Assembly (NCBI GenBank): GCA_025769875.1
Contig: JAGFNK010000386.1
Location: 1-50,829, forward strand
Reading direction: 5' to 3'
DNA length: 50,829 bases
Origin: Russula earlei
Taxonomy: Eukaryota > Basidiomycota > Agaricomycetes > Russulales > Russulaceae
Below the pieces are notes generated by a model. The model saw only the letters and a list, made by a program, of their open reading frames with translations. It made no database searches and was not told the DNA's origin. Of the stretch, positions 11,437 to 22,834 are shown in pieces. Position numbers and translations under genes: made by a program. Every line of letters starts with the position of its first letter. The stretch's first letter is position 1.

Positions 11437-12616
11437 GAATATACTAACACTTTTCTATACTAGACTTGGATATATGGACACTATTGTCAAGGCAGTTGAC
11501 TCTTTCACCATCTCCCCTTTCAAGAGCAGGCAGATCCCTGGTGAATACCTCTGTGAGCAGTCGTGATTATGAAGGTACCGGGTCCTATCTGGAAGCCTCT
11601 CCATGCTGAAAGCAAGGCCTCTCTTTTGCCATCCTCCCCTTTAAGAGTAAGCGGATCTGTTCCTTTCCTCCCTCTCCTCGCTGCCAGCCATCGCTGTTGT
11701 ACGTGTGCCTGGGATGTAGCTGATGTATCGCCCTCAACATCCCTGTAGCCTGCGATGGAAGTCTTTAGCACGTCACAGGGTAGCTGGTACCATCAGTTCG
11801 TGCCCTGTGCATCTCGCTCTTTTCTTTTTTTCTGCATCTTCGCCCCATGCCGAGTGGTGCAATTGCACGAGGCTGTCGGGGCGGCCCTAGGTCCTGTGGC
11901 CTCATTGCGCCCACGCGCACGGACACCTGAGCGTGCCCCTTCGCCGTCGAATGCCCTTTTTTGTTGTCAGACGGGACATTCCCCTCATTCGTGTGCTGGT
12001 AGGAATAAGCCAGCTGAACCACGAATGCCATTGTTCAGTCGTCGTGTGCCCTCCGACAGACCGACAGAGAGACTGAGGCGCAGTCTTTTGACGGGGTAAT
12101 ATATCACACAAGGGAAGCATTTTTCTAGCAATGACCTAACTCTTTTTTATTTGACTGGTTATACGCGTGGTGTCAGTTCGCGTTCTCCCCAGATTCCTCA
12201 GAACGACCGCCTTGCGGTCGACGACCCTCATCCACCTTCCCACCCAAATGGTCGGCGTGCCACCCAAACGAAAGCTCGAACTTGAGGTATCGAGCTCGCC
12301 CGGTTGCAGCGTCATGGTGCTCATCCTGCACCGAGATTGTGCCGCGGAACCACTGGTAAGTGAATCAATCTTGAATTGCGACTGAAAGACAGAAAACTCA
12401 CCCATAAAGTGACCGCGAGCGGAGCGCGCTGGACGACGGACTTGAAGATGTTGGCATATGGCATGTTCAACCTCAAGAGCAAGAGAATGGGCTAGGTGAA
12501 GGTGAGGTGGGTGTGAGAAGCGACGTACAGTGTCCAAGTGATGTGTGGCAGCAAGGAAGCAACTCAAAAAAACAAGCGTACACGTATGTGCCACCAACTC
12601 GCTCAGCGTTTGCATT
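11437..12616. other. Inner part of the long-TIR element without a clear gene
   Basis: Open stretches exist on both strands (for example 11755-12099 on plus and 12136-12654 on minus). They overlap each other and have no recognisable motif or consistent splicing. I would not call a gene here. Confidence 0.4.
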
Positions 12617-13983
12617 CGCAAAGGCGCACGGCCTCGATGTCGACTCACCCACACACAGCTATATGGCTGGCCGCGAATCGCTTACAAGAGTACATATGTG
12701 CGTATTCCTTTCGTGCCATCTCCTCTTCGTCCTCACATCATCATCATCATCATCGCCAGCACGCCACCCTCACCCCCATCAACCGCCACACGCCCTCGCC
12801 CTCAACACCCCCGCCTTCACCATGCACCGACGAGTCCCAACGCACAGCCGAAGAGCCCCGTACCACGCCGCCGTCTTCATTGCCATCGGACGGTGTTGCT
12901 ACTGTACATTTCGGTATGCTTTTCTCCCCTTTTTTACTAGACTCTCACTTTGTTAGTCAGAGATCTGCACGCCGCCTATGCGTCCATTTCCCAGCCTGCT
13001 GCCGTCTTCCCTCTCCCTTTCTACTTCCACGCCCCCTCGCTCCTCTACCTCGCATCTGCCATCCAAGTTCTCCAATCGTCCCACCCGCAATCGCGTTCGG
13101 CAGCGCCATCAACGCCCAAGCGACCACCCACCAGCACTCTCCCTATCCCCCCTCCAGCCTCTCCTTTGCATCATCTCCCCCTCCTCGCATCGCGACTCGA
13201 CCACACCCCTTGTCACCACACCTGGCCTCGGCCATCCTTCACAAATCGCCACACGCCACTATTACAGCCGCTGGAGACCACGACTCAATACCTCGCGTTG
13301 TCCAGCTTCGGTCCCCTTCTCACGTCTAGATTTCCTTTCATATGCCTGTCTTTTGTGCTTTTCCTGTCCCTTAGCCTTAGTTCCCACCTGTATCTGCTAC
13401 CATCTTGAATAAAGTTGCCCTGTTGTTCCCTTATCATCTGTGTGAACCTGAGTGCAGTCGAATGAACAAATGCGTTCTCGCGTTCCTGCTAGGTGCTCCT
13501 CCTCTTTGGAGCTTCAGTCTTATGAAGTCATTATGCATTCTTGGACACACTTCACCGCCCCATGGGCTCAGGTGTGCACTTCCTGGGGGGGCTCCTTCCC
13601 GGCACACGACCGTGCTACTGTCACACGATATGAGGGAAACGACGTTGCACACCACAATGCTTGAGTCAAAAACACTATGGGGCTGCCTCAAGACAGCCCA
13701 TGGGTACAACATGAGGGAAAAATAATAGATATAGACCGTGATTTTGAGTTGTAATTCATCTAATACACATGTGGAGGTGGCTTGAGTCCAGCTCCACCAA
13801 TTCTCACTCAAATCTCATGAAAACAATGGGGCTGCCTAGCCCTCATTCAGGCAATTCAGGGACAATAAGTTTTATGTGAATTGAAGCTGTTTTGAGGGAG
13901 ATATTCGCCCCGCACGTTTGAGAGGGTTTTCTGTGCTGATTTGGGTAGAATTCAAACTCCGCCAAGTGCGCTGAAAACGGCAA
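12617..13983 (-). repeat. Right long terminal inverted repeat of the 7.46-kb element
   Basis: Inverted partner of 6527-7789. It carries a 104-bp block at about 12870-12975 absent from the left arm but present in the arm at 20122, bounded on both sides by CCGCC. The trinucleotide run near 12740-12760 (ATC repeats) differs in length between arms. Confidence 0.85.
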
Positions 13984-14063
13984 TAATTACTATCTTTCCC
14001 CATGCCTTGCATACGTCCTCACTGTCACCATCGCCGCTTCCTCCCTCACTTCTCGCCGGGAAC

Positions 14064-15134
14064 AATGAGATGCCTATTCAGTCCAGAGTTGGTTCCTCCA
14101 CTGCCTCATGCCATGATGCATGTGTTCCCGACATTGGAAAATAGTCATGCCAGTGGAATGTCCATCTCCGCACCTCCATCGCCACTGACGCCAACAATGC
14201 CATCTTCACCACTCATACCCAAGCCCTCAGGAGAGGTCGGTCAAGTCGGACATGGGGGATATGCACTCAAGAATGTCCTTGAGCAAGAGCACGGATGGGA
14301 AAGTGGACTCTACCCTAAAATTAGAGTATAACCAACTTGTGCAGGGCACAATTATCATGCTCAAATCTTTTCAGGAGAGAGTATGCTCTCTGGCAGACAC
14401 ATATTTGGACACATCAGTTCCATATTCCCTTCAAATCAAGGACAAACTTATGCTTCTCTGTGAACTGGTGCGATATTTTGTCAATTGTTCAATGTAAAAT
14501 TGATCATGTCAGGCAGGCTTCCACAGAATTTCCAATACTCCTCAAGTTTGAGAACAACTGGGTAGTACATGACTATCTACATGTCTATTTGAAGAACAGT
14601 GCCCAGAAAGCCAGAAAGAATCAGCAGGATAAGGATAAGGAGCTTGCAGCTGCTGCCAAGGGCAAAGGTAGAGGTGTGTATGCTGGCAACTCTGGTCGTC
14701 CTCCCCCTCCAGTCCTACATTGGACTTACAACCAGACTCGTCGCATCATCACACATGGCCAACAATGTCATGCATGCCGCCACTTGCAGTTCCATCTCGA
14801 CGATCACAAGGACAACGAGTCAATGGCCCGCGCATGGGAAGCCCGTGACCGTGCGGAGGATCAGCCTTTCCAGCAACGGATTGATCGTCTTGGAGAGGAG
14901 CACAATGAAGCTTTCAAAGAGCTCACCACTCTCCACCAGGAGTTCAATGGTGTGTTGAGGGAACTCCAAGGTGTGCAGCGGGATCTCGACCGGCTGCGTG
15001 AGGCTGTGGACCCCGCTCCCACACCAGCATCAAGCTCATCCTGGCAGCGTAAACACACGCACCTCCAGACCATCGCCTCTCCTCAAGGCCCTGCTGAGCA
15101 GGACATTATCTACATCAACTGCGAACCCAACTAG
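14064..15134 (+). CDS. Hypothetical protein with C-terminal coiled coil
   Basis: A Pro/Ser-rich N-terminus (PPSPLTPTMPSSPLIPKP) is followed by a helical region (KLEYNQLVQGTIIMLKSFQERV, SVPYSLQIKDKL). A 49-bp intron (14468-14516) joins in phase to ASTEFPILLKFENNW and a basic linker (AQKARKNQQDKDKE). The segment RRIITHGQQCHACRHLQF holds a CxxC pair. A strong heptad-like coiled coil follows (DRLGEEHNEAFKELTTLHQE, then LRELQGVQRDLDRLRE), and the protein ends at 15134 with YINCEPN. The Pro-rich start and the helical part are in different frames, switching around 14230-14270, so either a small intron is missed or there is a frameshift. Agaricomycete genomes carry many proteins of this general build, but I cannot name a function. 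It starts only 80 bp from the right end of the long-TIR element, which may have displaced its promoter. Confidence 0.55.
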
Positions 15135-15707
15135 GATGTCCTGTATGTCCCCATTCCTCTTATTGTCGCTGTGACTCATTACCCCTAGTTATCATTTTTC
15201 ATCCTTACCACCCATTGCACGCTTGCACACAGACCGTATGATGTGTCGAAGTTGCACCCACCTGTATGCACACGCATGCTGAGGCTGCACCTAGCAAACG
15301 GAAAGGGACTTGATTCACTCACATGGACATTTGCTTTACCTGTCATTAAAGAACACCGTCCATAGTTGAAATGTAGTTACCAGTGCATATGTGTGCATGC
15401 ATGTACCTCGTAGCAGCCTTACTTGTACACTCAGATAGTTCGCCTTGGATCCTCAATGTTCATGCCCCACAGTGAGACACTGAAATAATCTTATTATATT
15501 AGACTTGGGACTTGCTGCAATAATTCCTTCCTGTGGCCACTTCGGCCCGCGACTCCGGCTCGTAGTGGCTGTGTAGTAGACAGATACTTAACTTGCCACC
15601 TATGAACATTTCCCCTTTTTGCATTCCACCTGGTTATACTCAATTGTGTATGTCGGAACGAAGTATGTCCCTCCGCATTCACTAATGTCCTCCAGGAAAT
15701 ATAGCAT
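15135..15707. other. Intergenic; no gene supported
   Basis: No convincing open frame. A motif around 15570 (GTGTAGTAGACAGATACTTAA) recurs almost unchanged near 24368, probably a relic of a shared repeat. Confidence 0.4.
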
Positions 15708-16787
15708 ATGAATCAGCATTGTACTGTATCTCCAGAGGACATACCCAAGTTCCTAGCAACACAATGGATGAGTGTCAAGCAATTCAGGGATGCTGGTGAG
15801 TGAGCTTTTGAAGTTCTTAGCCTCAGACATGATTTTCAACTTGCTCAGGCATATCATGTCATAAGGGTCCGTTCACTAGGGAGGAGGTAGGACAAGTTCA
15901 TGCCGCATTAGGGACATACAAGAAGGTGCGCAATGCATTGGAATCATCATTTGTTTTGCTAATGCACTGCCGTTTAGGAAAATGACCTGGATGATGACCA
16001 GTTGGATGATCTCATATACTCTTCCCAGCCTACTAATGGGTTTTGGAGCCACATCGGTCGGTGTATACTCAAGTAATGCCGATATATGTGTTATATGTGT
16101 GCTTTAGCTCATGCCGTGCCCCAGAGGGGGGTCAAGTCCATCTTTTACCATGTTCGGCATGCGCGTGATCCCCTTGCTAAAGCAGGGAAGTGGGGGGCTG
16201 CGGAGGATGAGCAGCTGTGCAGGTGAGACGTCTGTCAGTCTCCACATGTTTCCTTTCTTATCTCCCTCCTCCCAACAGAGCTGTCCAGAAGAAAGGAAAT
16301 GACTGGGTTGCCGTCGCAGAATTAGTGCAGCACTCACTGGCCGACTGTAGCGACCGGTTTCGCCAACACACACAATATCAGGGCATCAGACAGAGAGGTA
16401 TGTCTCCTGATATGTGTTCTATCAAGACCTTCTGATGCTGCATCTGTATGGAAAAGGAGCCTGGTCTTCGGAGGAGGAAGGCCAACTTCATCACGCAATT
16501 GAGGAGTTGGCCCAGGAAGGTAAATCAGACATGTCCGCTTGAGGATTTTGGGTTTCCATTTCAAAGGCCATGGGAGCGACCCGGACACCAAAGCAGTGTC
16601 AAAGCAAATGGTCTATAATGGCACCCCATGTCAAAGAAATCCATTTCGCCTGCCTTGTTATGTTACATTCTCGATAGATGTTATGTCTCCTCATAACATG
16701 GACCATTGCAACGAGACAGCCACTACCTTCCACAACAATCATGTTCGTTTTTTCTGTCTCCCCCCATCATTTGCCAGTCTATTGTAA
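15708..16787 (+). CDS. Myb/SANT-type DNA-binding protein (Reb1/TTF1-like repeats)
   Basis: Seven exons are all phase-consistent: 15708-15795, 15849-15925, 15978-16056, 16108-16222, 16279-16397, 16457-16519 and 16567-16787, giving 253 residues with no internal stop. Repeat-like units carry the Trp/acidic spacing of Myb/SANT domains: CHKGPFTREEVGQVHAALG; NGFWSHI with AVPQRGVKSIFYHVRHARDP; KWGAAEDEQLCRAVQKKGNDW followed by VAELVQHSLADCSDRFRQH; and AWSSEEEGQLHHAIEELAQ. This layout resembles fungal Reb1/TTF1-type factors that bind rDNA terminators or promoters, although those are usually longer. So this is a short family member or a 5'/3'-trimmed copy. The tail after 16640 is not Myb-like and may be read-through sequence. 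The start at 15708 is the first ATG in frame; an upstream exon cannot be excluded. Confidence 0.65.
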
Positions 16788-17045
16788 CACTCCTATAATT
16801 TGAGGTCCTATCCCATCGGACAAACGCATTGGTTGTATGCACAGTTTCTTGTACAGTGGATACTTAATGCCAGCATGAAAGAAGCCTGTAAATTTGGGAT
16901 GATGACGAGGGGTCATTATATCTGGACAAACAGAGGCATGGGGTTGGCTGAAACAGGGATCTTGCAGTAGTGGTTTATACCCTCCGATCACTGAGCAGCT
17001 ACGAGGATGATTGAACTACCACCCATAAATACCCTTCTTTTGCTT

Positions 17046-17994
17046 TCAACAGCCTAATGGCACCGCTTTCCAAAACAAGGCGCTTGCTAAACCACGGTCG
17101 TGAAGAGCGGGCGTCCAGCACCTTAGGAGACAGTCAGCATAGCCAATGCCACAGATTGGTATGATATCGAACCAACTTGCCTGGCACTGTCTGACGTTTA
17201 ATTTTTGAGATAACCCCACAAGATCAAGTCCACCATCTGGCGTCAAGGGATATTCAATCTCATTCATATGTTCCAGGTCCTTTTGTTGTTCGTAAATCCT
17301 CACAAGGATGTAACTTTCCACTTTTCTTTTTTTCCTCGGCGCATCCTTCCCAAAAGGGTAGGATCGTTTGCTTGGAATTGCAATTGTGTTTGACTGACAC
17401 CCAGGAGCAGACGTACAATCAGTATTTCCATCAGGCATCTTCTCTTGATCATCTGTCGGTGCTGGAGTCAATGCATGCCAGACGTAGAATGTGTTGACCT
17501 CACTGTGTGAATGCTCCGCTGCTGTGGGCTGTGTAAATCGGAAAGTGCTTGCTGGTTCATTGCTGTGTTCTTGCTGTTGATGGCCTCGGTTTTCATTGGC
17601 GATGCTCTGCTCAGAGGTGCCGTCAGGTCTTGGGAGAGTAATCATGCATTGAGGCAAGAAATTCGGAAGTCGAATCTTCAATCTTAATTGATCCCTGTCC
17701 CTGCGACTATGCTGCCCACGCTAGCTTCCATGGTGAATAAAGGACAAGCAATGGTGAGTTCATCTCATGTGGATCAATAGTGCATCGATATATGGCTTCT
17801 TCAGTGGGCGACTCAAGCCACCCACATTGATGCCATGCTTGACACATAACTGTATCGTTTGAGGGTCTTCTCGGTTGGATCGTGTTGCCGAAGAGCACGC
17901 TCGGTGTGGTCGATCGTATACATTGATAAAACCTCATGGTAAGTATGGACCTTTTATTACGCAGTCTGACACTCAGACCCACTAATGATCTCAC
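17046..17994 (-). other. Coding-like sequence, unrecognised
   Basis: Two open stretches on the minus strand may be exons of one gene. 17994-17707 includes CQAWHQCGWLESPTEEAIYR. 17681-17046 is rich in Gln, His and Ser, has a nuclear-localisation-like cluster (KDAPRKKRKVE) and ends in a hydrophobic Trp/Cys-containing stretch (DIIPICGIGYADCLLRCW). A stop separates them near 17705, so an intron would be needed. No family recognised. It could equally be a transposon-derived fragment. Confidence 0.3.
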
Positions 17995-18092
17995 CTCTAA
18001 GCATAAGGGACCGCCCTATAGGCACCCACGGCAAGAACAATTATCCCCAAAGTTAGTGCCGCTCTCATGAACATGCGTGCTGGGTGATACCC

Positions 18093-18920
18093 TGTCAAGA
18101 CACATACTGCTGATCACTAAGGACTCAGGAGCAGGTGGGCAAGGGTCGGAACAGACGGTACGTGGTGTAAACGGCGTTGAGCAGGAGGACGAGCCAAATG
18201 ACTAGAAGATACCAGATGGGGACTGGTATGTGTTGCAAGAGACAGAGGCGAAGAGTAGAGGCCAGTGTAGCGAAGGGCTTTAAACAAGGCAGTCGTTGAA
18301 GAGTACCTTGAGGATGAGGGAGGACTTTAGACTGAGCGGTCACAGGGGAGTACCCAGGAAGATGAGAGTATCACAAATGGACAGTCTGATGACTGCCATA
18401 CTTTATTGGGGCTTATATACAGTGTACAGGGTCGATTACAAAGAACTGGGACTATTCTAGACTCTTTGGTACCATCCAATAGGACTACAGAGGCATAAAC
18501 TTGCTTGTGTCAAGTTTCAGGCTTACTGAGCGCATTACTGATCATTGTGGAGCGATGACATCATTATGATGTCACTGTGGAGCGCTTAGTGAGCCTATGA
18601 GGTCACTGTGGAGTCGCTCAGTCAGCCATGATGTCATTGGAGCCTTGATGATGTCAGATGAGTTATGCAACAGTTTCTAAGAGTTTGTGCCACTGTTTCG
18701 GGTTCCTGGTGGCTGGGTGACCATGTGGCTGCCACGCGATGATTACCCGATTAGGAAACAGGTGCCTGGTCGTGTTATAGTGCCTTTGCAATAGCGATAT
18801 CTTGCACTGCAGGAGGGATAGCCCAGAAAACGGAAGGGAGTTGGTAATGCAAAATGAGAGAGGTCTCTCTTGAGTGAAATAGGACCATCTATGGCCAGGA
18901 CCTGGCCTTGGTTCGTAACA
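18093..18920 (-). mobile_element. Solo LTR, family LTR-1 (828 bp)
   Basis: On the minus strand it starts TGTTACGAACC and ends GTGTCTTGACA, matching 49701-50527 over its whole length. Flanks are TACCC on the left and TACCA on the right, a nearly perfect 5-bp target duplication (4/5). A TATA-like motif (TATATAAGCCCC) lies near 18410-18425. The U3 part (18530-18660) is built of degenerate GTGGAGCG and ATGATGTCA repeats. No internal region is attached, so it arose by LTR-LTR recombination. Confidence 0.85.
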
Positions 18921-20775
18921 TACCATTCTCTCCTCGACAGTGCTGCAAAAGGGCACTGTGTTCTATGCTTTTGAGAAGTACATGTAAGAATGTCTTCTAT
19001 CTCTTCCCAAACGTGCTAACTGTTGGTCACTCGTCATCATGCTTGTTGGCGATAACAATTATCCTCGTTGTGTGATAATGACTCGTTTCTCCCTAACCAA
19101 TTATGATGAGCTGCCGATGTATACGCATATGCATCTCAATCTCCCAAATATACAGTTTGAGCCCACAATAGTACCTGCACCTTCTCAAGGTATTTAAACC
19201 CATGGAGACCATGATGGTGACAATCGCCTCTGAATCACAACAACCCGATCACAAGCATGGTATTGAACCCTTCATTGCTTAATCCCCTTCGCCATTCGAC
19301 TGCAGTCAAACGACGAGGGAATACTGTGTTGCCACCACCATCACCACCATGCAATTGCAAATGTCACCGGGTGAGCCTCTGTGCCAATGCGTATGTCTGA
19401 CTGTCCTCCGCTCATAAACCCAACAGTTGGAGCGCCCACCAGATGGAAATGAGCGGAAACAGTGCTTTTGCTCATCAACTGATTGTAATCGTTGGAAGGC
19501 AGTTAAGATACACCAAGTACAGCAGCATCAAACACATTGTATGCTGACTGTTCATGCAAATTTCCATTCCATAACAACTTTTGTAGTGCACAGGGATCCA
19601 GGACATGCCTGTCGAACTAGTTCTTATGATTTCCACCCATCTGGACAATGACGATCTTTGAACCTTGGTACTTGCTTCACGATCCATAGGTCAATCGCTC
19701 TTACCAGAGTACTTGCACCGCTGTGGGCTTGAGGCGAACGACACAAGTGAAGGGGGCTCAGAAGTGACACTACATGAACCGAGCGGATATGCGTCTCTTG
19801 GACTGTGGTCTGCTATTCACACCTTCAAACCCCCTGAAAAGATGTTCTGTTCCATCCCTTGCTCCCCACTGGAGGCCCGAACTGCGATGAGATTCCTTAC
19901 CCATTTCCTTATTGAGCCTTCAAATACGTGCAATCTTTGGGATTTCCACCTTCTTCTCCATGGGTCCGATCTGCTTCTGCTGGCCTCTGGGTTCATCAAA
20001 ATGCACCAACTGTTTAACACCCTACCACTCACACGACTGCACTTCGCAGGATTTGGTTCTGTGGATTGTCTTCCTTCCTCCATCGCCTTACGAAGCAGAG
20101 CATGCAGCTCTCACACAATTATTGCCGTTTTCAGTGCACTTGGCGGAGTTTGAATTCCACCCAAATCTGCGCAGAAAACCCTCTCAAACATGCGGGATGA
20201 ATATCTCCCTCAAAACAGCTTCAATTCATATGAAATTTATTGTCCCTGAATTGCCTGAATGCGGGCTAGGCAGCCCCATTGTTTTCATGAGATTTGAGTG
20301 AGAATTGGTGGAGCTGGACTCAGGCCACCTCCACATATGTATTAGATGAATTACAACTCAAAATCACGGTCTATATCTATTATTTTTCCCTCATGTTGTA
20401 CCCATGGGCTGTCTTGAGGCAGCCCCATAGTGTTTTTGACTCAAGCATTGTGGTGTGCAACGTCATTTCCCTCATATCGTGTGACAGTAGCATGGTCGTG
20501 TGCCAGGAAGGAGCCCCCCCAGGAAGTGCACACCTGAGCCCATGGGGCGGTGAAGTGTGTCCAAGAATGCAGAATGACTTCATAAGACTGAAGCTCCAAA
20601 GAGGAGGAGCACCTAGCGGGAACGTGAGAATGCATTTGTTCATTCGACTGCACTCAGGTTCACACAGATGATAAGGGAACAACAGGGCAACTTTATTCAA
20701 CATGGTAGCAGATACAGGTTAGAACTAAGGCTAAGGGACAGGAAAAGCACAAAAGACAGTCATATGAAAGGAAAT

Positions 20776-21762
20776 CTAGATGTGAGAAGGGGACCAAAGC
20801 TGGACGACGCGAGGTATCGAGTCGTGGTCTCCAGCGGCTGTGGTAGTGGTGTGTGGCGATTTGTGAAGGATGGCCGAGGCCAGGTGTGGTGATGAGGGGT
20901 GTGGTCGAGTCGCGACACGAGGAGGGGGAGACGATGCAAAGGAGAGGCTGGAGGGGGGATAGGGAGAGTGCTGGTGGGTGGTCGCTTGGGTGCTGATGGC
21001 GCTGCCGAACGCGATTGCAGGTGGGACGATTGGAGAACTTGGATGGCAGATGCGAGGGAGAGGAGCGAGGGGGCGTGGAAGTAGAAAGGGAGAGGGAAGA
21101 CGGTGGCAGGCTGGGAAATGGACGCATAGGCGGCATGCAGATCTCTGACTAACAAAATGAGAGTCTAGTAAAAAAGGGGAGAAAAGCATACTGAAATGTA
21201 CAGTAGCAACACCATCCGATGGCAACGAAGACAGCGGCGTGGTACGGGGCTCTTCGGCTGTGCATTGGGACTTGTCAGTGCATGGTGAAGGCGGGGGCGT
21301 TGAGGGCGAGGGCATGTGGCGGTTGATGGGGGCGAGGGTGGCGTGCTGGTGGCGATGATGATGATGATGTGAGGACGAAGAGGAGATGGCACGAAAGGAA
21401 TACGCACATATGTACTCTTGTAAGCGATTCGTGGCCAGCCATATAGCTGTGTGGGTGAGTCGACATCGAGGCTGTGCGCTTTTGCGACAATTTTGCATGT
21501 CTTGTGGTCTGTGCGTTTGTGCTGTAGTGAGTTCCCAGGCTTCTACATTTACATAGGCATAGGACTCTTCCTCCCCATCCTCATCAATAGCAGGAAGGGA
21601 TGTCTTGGAAGCCTGAGCTCGTGGTTGTGATCGCTTCGGTCGAGTGGGAGTGCCTGAGCTGTCACTTTCATTTCCACCAGTTTTTTTTTGGGCAGCCTTC
21701 CTTTGGCCAGTAGTACGTGTCGGTGCAGGCCGGCATTTTGAAGCACATTGCTTCGAGCCCAT
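20776..21762 (-). other. 328-codon chimeric open frame: cargo N-terminus fused to repeat-arm sequence
   Basis: The frame opens with the cargo-gene start (MGSKQCASKCRPAPTR) and runs for about 75 codons. It then passes in frame into the repeat arm, giving a Pro/Ser/His-rich tail with poly-Ser and poly-His from trinucleotide runs. The 9-A run keeps it open. There is no evidence of expression. It is either an accidental fusion made when the cargo gene was truncated against the arm, or a new gene; the former is more likely. Confidence 0.4.
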
Positions 21763-21905
21763 GAGGGTTTAGGGGGTTGAAATGGAGGGGTAGAGCAAGG
21801 TATGGTGAGCAGCTCTGGGAAGGGAAGAACGCCCTGTCGTCGTCCTGGAGTAGGAGTGGACAGGTGGACAGTTGATGAATAAGCCACACGACTCTTTACG
21901 CACTG

Positions 21906-22834
21906 TCTCGTCTGTCGCCTCGTCCGTCGCCACAGTAGCCTCAGTCGTGCCAGCTGCCAACTTCGCATCAGTCTCCATCTTAGCCTCACCCGTACTGGTC
22001 AGTTCAGCCCAGTCCCTCATAGCACCAGCATCGCTAGCCACCGCCGTCTCCACCCTGCCCTCAGCCTCAGCCTTCTCAGTCTCAGCCGCCGCCACCGTGC
22101 CCCTAGTTTTGCCAGCCATCTCCGTTGCCCCAGCTTCAGATCAGTCAACCAGCGCCACCGCGCTCTTAGCCTTGCCAGCTGCCTTAGTCTCGTCAGCTGC
22201 CGCCTCCACCACCATCTCACAAGCCACCGCCGCCACGCCCTTGTCAGCCACAGCCGCCGTCACCCCTGCGTTGCCCTCAGTCGTCGCCTCCGCCCTGTCC
22301 GCCTCCACCGTCGCACCAGCTCAGTCCGCCGCCACCTTCTCAGTCTCAGCCTCAGTCTTCTCAGTCACAGCCGCCGCTTTAGTAGTTTCGCGCGACACCA
22401 GCACCACCGCACCGTCGCAACCCCTCGCCACCAGCACCACCCCAGAAGACCAAGAAGGCCTCGGCCACAAACTTAGCCACAACATGCCACAACAGGAGCA
22501 GAAGCTGCCGCCATGCCACCGCCGCCGCAGGAGAAGCAGTCGCCGACGCCAACAGCACACCGCACACCGCCTCCCACATCGCCTCCCCATCCATTCACAT
22601 GCTCTCACCCATGTCTGCTGCCGACACCTGCAGTGGAGACGACCCCGCCACCGCCACCACAAGACGACAGATCCCACCCCCGTGCAAGCCGCCCCACGCA
22701 TCCTCTTTCTTGAGTCCTCGCCACCTACGTCTCTATCTACGAACTCTTGCTCACCACCTACGCCTTCGCTCCTCGTCCACGCCTGCTGCCACCACCTGCA
22801 ATGGAGACGACTCCTGTATATAAAAACACCCTAG
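21906..22834 (+). repeat. Low-complexity Ala/Ser/Val/Thr-coding block
   Basis: Degenerate six-base-like units (GTCGCC, CTCAGT, GCCACC types) keep most frames open on both strands. On plus it reads as Ala/Ser/Thr/Val-rich, then Arg/His/Pro-rich after about 22500. Two copies of a phrase including GGAGACGA with downstream divergence occur near 22630 and 22803. I read it as expanded simple sequence inside the 3.2-kb element and not as a protein gene. Confidence 0.55.

Larger units (their letters stand above)
6527..13983. mobile_element. 7.46-kb long-TIR element (Tc1/mariner-like) with transposase and cargo gene
   Basis: The two ends are inverted copies beginning TTGCCGTTTTCAG, each directly outside-flanked by TA (6525-6526 and 13984-13985). 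The inverted arms are 1263 bp (left, to 7789) and 1367 bp (right, from 12617) and are closely similar along their length. Inside lie, left to right: a truncated inverted copy of the cargo gene, a DD34E transposase gene, the full cargo gene, and about 1.2 kb without a clear gene. TA flanks and a DD34E enzyme both fit the Tc1/mariner superfamily. That this transposase moves the element is inference. All four known ends (two elements) also carry AT just outside the TA, so the terminus could extend by those bases. A shorter relative lies at 20122-23320. Confidence 0.75.
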
